Of a stretch of DNA of 64,000 nt, positions 59,049 through 64,000 are shown in pieces. The first letter of the stretch is position 1, and each line of letters opens with the position of its first letter. Made by a program: the position numbers and the translations under genes. Origin of the DNA: Tiliqua scincoides (taxonomy: Eukaryota > Chordata > Lepidosauria > Squamata > Scincidae); the NCBI RefSeq assembly GCF_035046505.1, contig NC_089822.1, positions 2,610,501 to 2,674,500 of the forward strand, given 5' to 3'. The notes beneath the pieces are model-generated. The model had not been told where the DNA came from. It saw only the letters and a program-made list of their open reading frames with translations, and searched no databases.

Positions 59049-60870
59049 CAGGGGTCAGCAACCTTAAACACTCAAAGAGCCATTTGGACCCATCTTCCGG
59101 AGGAAAAAAACCTCAGGAGCCACAAAACCCTTTTGACATCTACAATGAAGATAATACTGCATATATAGTTTTTTTTTCACCTTTATGCTCTTATAGGTCC
59201 CATTTTTATAATGTAGCCCCCTCTTGTAGCTTTTAGTTAGTTTTGTCACACATTCTTGTCCTGTGTTTTCAGACGCCTGGTCCTCTATGGTATTTTGCCT
59301 GATTCCAAGGCCATTCTCTGCCTGGAGAATTAGGCCCACTTTAAGCAAATTAGCTCCCTTTCTTTCCCCCAACAAATGACCTTGGTTCTGCCCTGCAGTC
59401 CTGCTGGACCCCACCTCCAGGGTAGCCCGCCTGTTCAACCTGCAGAGGTCCTCTCTCTTGCCAGCAGCCTCCCACCACTACAGCAGACCCTGGGTCCTCA
59501 GCAGGTCTTGGGCACAGCAGCCACACACCAAACTCCAGTGACTCCAGCAGTCCATTAGTCACAAAATCAGTCAGAGCATCCAGGGCACAGTCCAAAGTCA
59601 ATAAGCCAAGTCATAGTCCAAGATCAGATTCCAAAGTAAGTCAGTCAAATCAGTCAGAGTATCCAAGTCAAAATCAATAAGCCCAGTCAGTCTCCTCTCC
59701 TACCTCCAACCTGCACTCCTTCTACAACCCACACCCCCTTCCTCAGGTGCTCCTTATATCCCTGAGGGCCCTATTGCCTTCAAGTGGCTGCAGCTGTGCA
59801 GCACACTCTGCTGGATGCCCAGGCCTTACCCTTAAAGGGGCCACTGCTGACACCACATCTACCTCCTCACCAGATCTTCCAGGATTCCAATACATATGGC
59901 CGTTATGACATCTGCTTATCTTACATGGATACTAAAGAACTCCCCCCACCTTCCAGAGGCACGCTGCTGGAAGGAAAAAAGGACACAGACTCCAGAGGTG
60001 GGGAAGAGAAGAAGGGGGGGCAGCCACAGGCCAGCTTCTGCCCTGCCTGCCTGCCCTCCCTCACTCAGGTTGCAACCCTCTCCACACTATCCTGGGAGTA
60101 AGCCCCATTGGCTTAAAGGTCAAACAGACCTACGCGGGAGGGGGGGAACCACAGGCCAGCTTCTGCCCTACCTGCCCTCACTCAGGCTGCAACCTTCTCC
60201 ACACTATCCTGGGAGTAAGCCCCACTGACTACAATGGGACTTCTGAGCAGACAAGTTGGCTGGAGCTCTCAGGTTGCAGTCCTCTCCACACTTTCCTGGG
60301 AGGAAGCCTAACTACTTGTGAGTAGACCTGCATAGGAGGGGGCTGAGGCTGCAGCCCTCCACACCTTCCTGGGAGGAAGCTCCACTGACTACAGCAGGGC
60401 TTACTTGTGTGTAGACCTGCACAGGAGGAGGCTGAGGATACAGCCCTCCACACCTTCCTGGGAGTAGCCCAGGGACTACATCAGGGCTTACTCTGGAACA
60501 GACGGGCTCCCACTCACCTGTCCTTGCGCTTGGCCTTGAGCAGGCTTCAAGGCTGCCATCCCAGGTGCCCTTTCCTGGGAGTAAGCTTCATCCTCTGTAA
60601 TGGGGCTTACAACTGAGTAGAAACGCGTAGGAGCAGGTGCCAAGGCTGCCATCCCAGGCACCCTTTCCTGGGAGTAAGCTTCATCCTCTGTAATGGGGCT
60701 TACAACTGAGTAGACACGCATAGGAGCAGGCTCCACAGCTGCAATCCCAGGCACACTTTCCTGGGAGTAAGCTTCATCTGCTGTAATGGGGCTTACTACT
60801 GAGTAGACACACAGGATGTCTCCTCTGCTGTGGAGGAAAAGCCTCTCCTTGCACTGAGTGGAGACCCCTG
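59049..60870. mobile_element. 1.8-kb hAT-type element carrying a minisatellite
   Basis: A perfect duplication, TCCTAGAG, at 59041-59048 and 60871-60878 delimits it. The ends are CAGGGGTCAGCAACC and, reverse-complemented, CAGGGGTCTCCACTC. No transposase frame is seen. The right 40% is a tandem array (60090-60815). The left part includes short AGTCA-rich repeats at 59565-59690. Confidence 0.8.
60090..60815. repeat. Minisatellite, about 8 units of 73-118 bp
   Basis: Units are marked by CCTGGGAGTAAGC-type cores at about 60090, 60208, 60294, 60367, 60456, 60573, 60666 and 60759. Each is followed by GGGCTTAC and GAGTAGAC(A/C)(T/C)GCATAGGAG. The last units are 93 bp apart and nearly identical. The core is a dispersed reptile repeat motif that has expanded here. 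Confidence 0.85.
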
Positions 60871-60974
60871 TCCTAGAGGATGCTGACAAGTAGAATGACT
60901 CCCATACATTCCAGGCTGTCTTAGGTCATCTGAGGGGCTCTCCTACAAATGCCACCTTTGTCCCAAGTTAGAGG

Positions 60975-62711
60975 GACAGCAATGTGAGGGCAAGCCTTTT
61001 CTGCAGGCTTGATGTTTCAGACCTCATTGATAAATTAAAGATCAATAAGTCACCGGGCCCTGATGGCATACACCCAAGGGTTATTAAGGAATTGAAGAAT
61101 GAAGTTGCAGATCTCTTGACTAAGGTATGCAACTTGTCCCTCAAAATGGCCACGGTGCCAGAAGATTGGAGGATAGCAAATGTCACGCCTATTTTTAAAA
61201 AGGGAAAGAGGGGGGACCCGGGAAACTATAGGCCGGTCAGCCTAACATCCATACCGGGTAAGATGGTGGAATGCCTCATCAAAGATAGGATCTCAAAACA
61301 CATAGATGAACAGGCCTTGCTGAGGGAGAGTCAGCATGGCTTCTGTAAGGGTAAGTCTTGCCTCACGAACCTTATAGAATTCTTTGAAAAGGTCAACAGG
61401 CATGTGGATGCGGGAGAACCCGTGGACATTATATATCTGGACTTTCAGAAGGCGTTTGACACGGTCCCTCACCAAAGGCTACTGAAAAAACTCCACAGTC
61501 AGGGAATTAGAGGACAGGTCCTCTCGTGGATTGAGAACTGGTTGGAGGCCAGGAAGCAGAGAGTGGGTGTCAATGGGCAATTTTCACAATGGAGAGAGGT
61601 GAAAAGCGGTGTGCCCCAAGGATCTGTCCTGGGACCGGTGCTTTTCAACCTCTTCATAAATGACCTGGAGACAGGGTTGAGCAGTGAAGTGGCTAAGTTT
61701 GCAGACGACACCAAACTTTTCCGAGTGGTGAAGACCAGAAGTGATTGTGAGGAGCTCCAGAAGGATCCCTCCAGACTGGCAGAATGGGCAGCAAAATGGC
61801 AGATGCGCTTCAATGTCAGTAAGTGTAAAGTCATGCACATTGGGGCAAAAAATCAAAACTTTAGATATAGGCTGATGGGTTCTGAGCTGTCTGTGACAGA
61901 TCAGGAGAGAGATCTTGGGGTGGTGGTGGACAGGTCGATGAAAGTGTCGACCCAATGTGCGGTGGCAGTGAAGAAGGCCAATTCTATGCTTGGGATCATT
62001 AGGAAGGGTATTGAGAACAAAACGGTTAGTATTATAATGCTGTTGTACAAATCGATGGTAAGGCCACACCTGGAGTATTGTGTCCAGTTCTGGTCGCCGC
62101 ACCTCAAAAAAGACATAGTGCAAATGGAAAAGGTGCAAAAGAGAGCGACTAAGATGATTACGGGGCTGGGGCACCTTCCTTATGAGGAAAGGCTACGGCG
62201 TTTGGGCCTCTTCAGCCTAGAAAAGAGACGCTTGAGGGGGGACATGATTGAGACATACAAAATTATGCAGGGGATGGACAGAGTGGATAGGGAGATGCTC
62301 TTTACACTCTCACATAATACAACAACCAGGGGACATCCACTAAAATTGAGTGTTGGGCGGGTTAGGACAGACAAAAGAAAATATTTCTTTACTCAGCGCG
62401 TGGTCGGTCTGTGGAACTCCTTGCCACAGGATGTGGTGCTGGCGTCTAGCCTAGACGCCTTTAAAAGGGGATTGGACGAGTTTCTGGAGGAAAAATCCAT
62501 TATGGGGTACAAGCCATGATGTGTATGCGCAACCTCCTGATTTTAGGAATGGGTTAAGTCAGAATGCCAGATGTAGGGGAGAGCACCAGGATGAGGTCTC
62601 TTGTTATCTGGTGTGCTCCCTGGGGCATTTGGTGGGCCGCTGTGAGATACAGGAAGCTGGACTAGATGGGCCTATGGCCTGATCCAGTGGGGCTGTTCTT
62701 ATGTTCTTATG
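60975..62711 (+). mobile_element. CR1 LINE, 5'-truncated, copy 3 (youngest-looking)
   Basis: A CR1 3' segment of about 1.74 kb with an open reverse transcriptase frame, a ~190-bp 3' UTR and the TTCTTATG tail ending at about 62711. ORF1 and the endonuclease domain are absent. Antisense to UBE2R2. Confidence 0.94.
60984..62519 (+). CDS. CR1 ORF2 fragment: reverse transcriptase and C-terminus
   Basis: 511 uninterrupted codons. Residues 22-30 read KSPGPDGIH and residues 86-92 NYRPVSL, both RT finger/palm motifs. Motif A, LDFQKAFDTVPH, is near residue 150. GVPQGSVLGPVLFNLFINDL follows near residue 210. The catalytic FADD box is at about 239-242, then the thumb and the CR1 C-terminal part ending FLEEKSIMGYKP. 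The intact protein would be roughly twice as long with an N-terminal apurinic-type endonuclease, which is missing. The ATG at 60984 is simply the first in frame, not a native start. No key RT residue is lost, but without the 5' half and a promoter it cannot move by itself. Confidence 0.9.
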   Translation: MRASLFCRLDVSDLIDKLKINKSPGPDGIHPRVIKELKNEVADLLTKVCNLSLKMATVPEDWRIANVTPIFKKGKRGDPGNYRPVSLTSIPGKMVECLIKDRISKHIDEQALLRESQHGFCKGKSCLTNLIEFFEKVNRHVDAGEPVDIIYLDFQKAFDTVPHQRLLKKLHSQGIRGQVLSWIENWLEARKQRVGVNGQFSQWREVKSGVPQGSVLGPVLFNLFINDLETGLSSEVAKFADDTKLFRVVKTRSDCEELQKDPSRLAEWAAKWQMRFNVSKCKVMHIGAKNQNFRYRLMGSELSVTDQERDLGVVVDRSMKVSTQCAVAVKKANSMLGIIRKGIENKTVSIIMLLYKSMVRPHLEYCVQFWSPHLKKDIVQMEKVQKRATKMITGLGHLPYEERLRRLGLFSLEKRRLRGDMIETYKIMQGMDRVDREMLFTLSHNTTTRGHPLKLSVGRVRTDKRKYFFTQRVVGLWNSLPQDVVLASSLDAFKRGLDEFLEEKSIMGYKP

Positions 62712-62729
62712 TAGTGATACCACAATTAT

Positions 62730-62945
62730 GGAATTCCCTACAAGAGAACTAAAAACTACCCTTCCCTAATGGCTTTTCAGCAAGGGCTCAAAATATTTGT
62801 CTTGGGTGATACCTGCCCTCTGTAAAAATATTTTGGTCTGAAGAGTTGCCCCTACTCTTTTATCATTTTTATTAATAACTTTATTCATTGTTTTTACATA
62901 GCTTACATTTAACTTGTAAGCTGCCTTTCATAAGGCAGAACTCAG
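62730..62945 (+). mobile_element. L2 LINE 3' end fragment
   Basis: A frame near 62738 reads LWNSLQEN, like the L2 LWNSLP motif just before the ORF end. It is followed by text resembling FxxxLKTxLF and by an L2-like 3' UTR (TTGTAAGCTGCCTTTC). Directly abuts the CR1 tail. Confidence 0.5.
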
Positions 62946-63111
62946 AAAACGCCAGCTTTAACACTGCTGAAATATTATTTGGCTGCAGCCCTGCAGCTCT
63001 TCAGGATTCACAACAGAAATCTTGCCAGAAATATCAGCTCATTACATTGCACCAATGAAAGCCAATTCCAAAAAGCAAAGTTGCAATGCCACTCTCTCAA
63101 AATATGGCTTT

Positions 63112-64000
63112 GTATTGGCAACCTTCAGTCTCGAAAGACTATGGTATCGCGCTCTGAAAGGTGGTTCTGGCACAGCGTCTAGCGAGGCTGAAAAGGCCAA
63201 TCCGGGAGTGACAATCCCTTCCACACCGGGAGCAAGTGCAGTCTGTCCCTGGTCTGTCTCCCTGGCTATGGGCCTTCCTTCTTTGCCTCTTAGCCTCAGA
63301 CTGTTGGCAAAGTGTCTCTTCAAACTGGGAAAGGCCATGCTGCACAGCCTGCCTCCAAGCGGGCCGCTCAGAGGCCAGGGTCTCCCACTTGTTGAGGTCC
63401 ATCCCTAAGGCCTTCAGATCCCTCTTGCAGATGTCCTTGTATCGCAGCTGTGGTCTACCTGTAGGGCGCTTTCCTTGCACGAGTTCTCCATAGAGGAGAT
63501 CCTTTGGGATCCGGCCATCATCCATTCTCACGACATGACCAAGCCAACGCAGGCGTCTCTGTTTCAGCAGTGAATACATGCTAGGGATTCCAGCACGTTC
63601 CAGGACTGTGTTGTTTGGAACTTTGTCCTGCCAGGTGATGCCGAGGATGCGTCGGAGGCAGCGCATGTGGAAAGTGCTCAGTTTCCTCTCCTGTTGTGAG
63701 CAAAGAGTCCATGACTCGCTGCAGTACAGAAGTGTACTCAGGACGCAAGCTCTGTAGACCTGGATCTTGGTATGTTCCGTCAGCTTCTTGTTGGACCAGA
63801 CTCTCTTTGTGAGTCTGGAAAACGTGGTAGCTGCTTTACCGATGCGCTTGTTTAGCTCGGTATCGAGAGAATGAGTGTCGGAGATCGTTGAGCCAAGGTA
63901 CACAAAGTCATGGACAACCTCCAGTTCATGCTCAGAGATTGTAATGCAGGGAGGTGAGTCCACATCCTGAACCATGACCTGTGTTTTCTTCAGGCTGATT
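63112..64000 (-). mobile_element. LINE C-terminal region (5S-SINE partner family), runs off the right edge
   Basis: A minus-strand frame open from 64000 to the stop at 63139-63141 (278 codons after the first in-frame ATG). It reads DFVYLGSTISDTHSLDTELN, RVWSNKKLTEHTKIQVYRAC, LLYCSESWTLCSQQERKLST, RRLRWLGHVVRMDDGRIPKD, GKRPTGRPQLRYKDICKRDL, and a terminal Cys/His finger CSRCGRDCHSRIGLFS. This arrangement is the region after the RT palm in LINEs of the I/Nimb or ingi/Vingi type; the exact clade is uncertain. The 3' end carries the tail shared with the 5S-derived SINE (63115-63147). No stop interrupts the visible part, so the copy is fairly young. The RT core lies beyond the window. Confidence 0.85.

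Larger units (their letters stand above)
13717..64000 (-). other. UBE2R2: UBE2R2 intron 1 (partial)
   Basis: From the exon 2 acceptor to the right edge no exon encoding the UBE2R2 N-terminus was found, nor any other host gene. The region is therefore read as at least 50.3 kb of first intron filled with repeats. A long first intron is usual for this gene in vertebrates. This is an inference by elimination: a missed small exon, or a different gene on the plus strand, cannot be fully excluded. Confidence 0.7.

Noticed and set aside
60488-60889. 133-codon minus-strand frame with repeated protein segments
   Set aside because: The repetition comes from the 93-bp minisatellite, whose period is a multiple of three. 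Not a real protein gene.

Overview
The window looks like nuclear DNA of a squamate reptile (lizard or snake). It holds the 3' three-quarters of one protein-coding gene in split form, and almost everything else is interspersed repeats. The repeat mix is CR1 with an 8-bp TTCTTATG tail, L2, L1, a 5S rRNA-derived SINE, tRNA-derived SINEs, and very many short hAT and Tc/mariner-like elements. That mix points to a squamate; this is inference from repeat types, not from a search.

The gene is UBE2R2, a CDC34-like ubiquitin-conjugating enzyme, on the minus strand. Exons 2-5 are exact to the base: 13630-13716, 8532-8629, 6391-6525 and 5085-5310. They encode residues 60-240 and have consensus splice sites and matching phases. 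The catalytic cysteine (Cys93) is in exon 3 and the acidic tail is in exon 5. The 3' UTR probably runs from 5084 to about 2343, with AATAAA signals at 4294-4299 and 2355-2372. Exon 1 (residues 1-59) was not found, so everything from 13717 to the right edge (at least 50 kb) is read as intron 1.

Layout. 1-2340: downstream flank with a hAT element split by a 5S-derived SINE. 2343-13716: UBE2R2 3' UTR, exons 5-2 and introns 4-2; intron 2 carries a Tc/mariner-like element with a hAT element inside it. 13717-28 kb: SINEs, hAT elements, Tc/mariner-like elements, CR1 tails and a DIRS-like fossil. 28-46 kb: a long CR1, a hAT family with clean target-site duplications, a three-layer nest at 32.9-33.9 kb, an L1 3' end and a folded-back CR1 tail. 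46-64 kb: more hAT and Tc/mariner-like elements, an L2 remnant, a hAT element with long inverted arms enclosing a CR1, a 1.8-kb hAT element carrying a minisatellite, a CR1 with a 511-codon open reverse transcriptase frame, and a LINE that runs off the right edge.

The main result is that about fifteen hAT-like insertions can be delimited by flanking 8-bp duplications, and nearly all have T-A at positions 4-5 of the duplication (nnnTAnnn), the mark of the Buster branch of hAT. A second result is that the 5S-derived SINE shares a 33-nt 3' tail with a LINE family present three times in the window, a SINE-LINE partnership visible directly. No prokaryotic feature, CRISPR array or operon is present.
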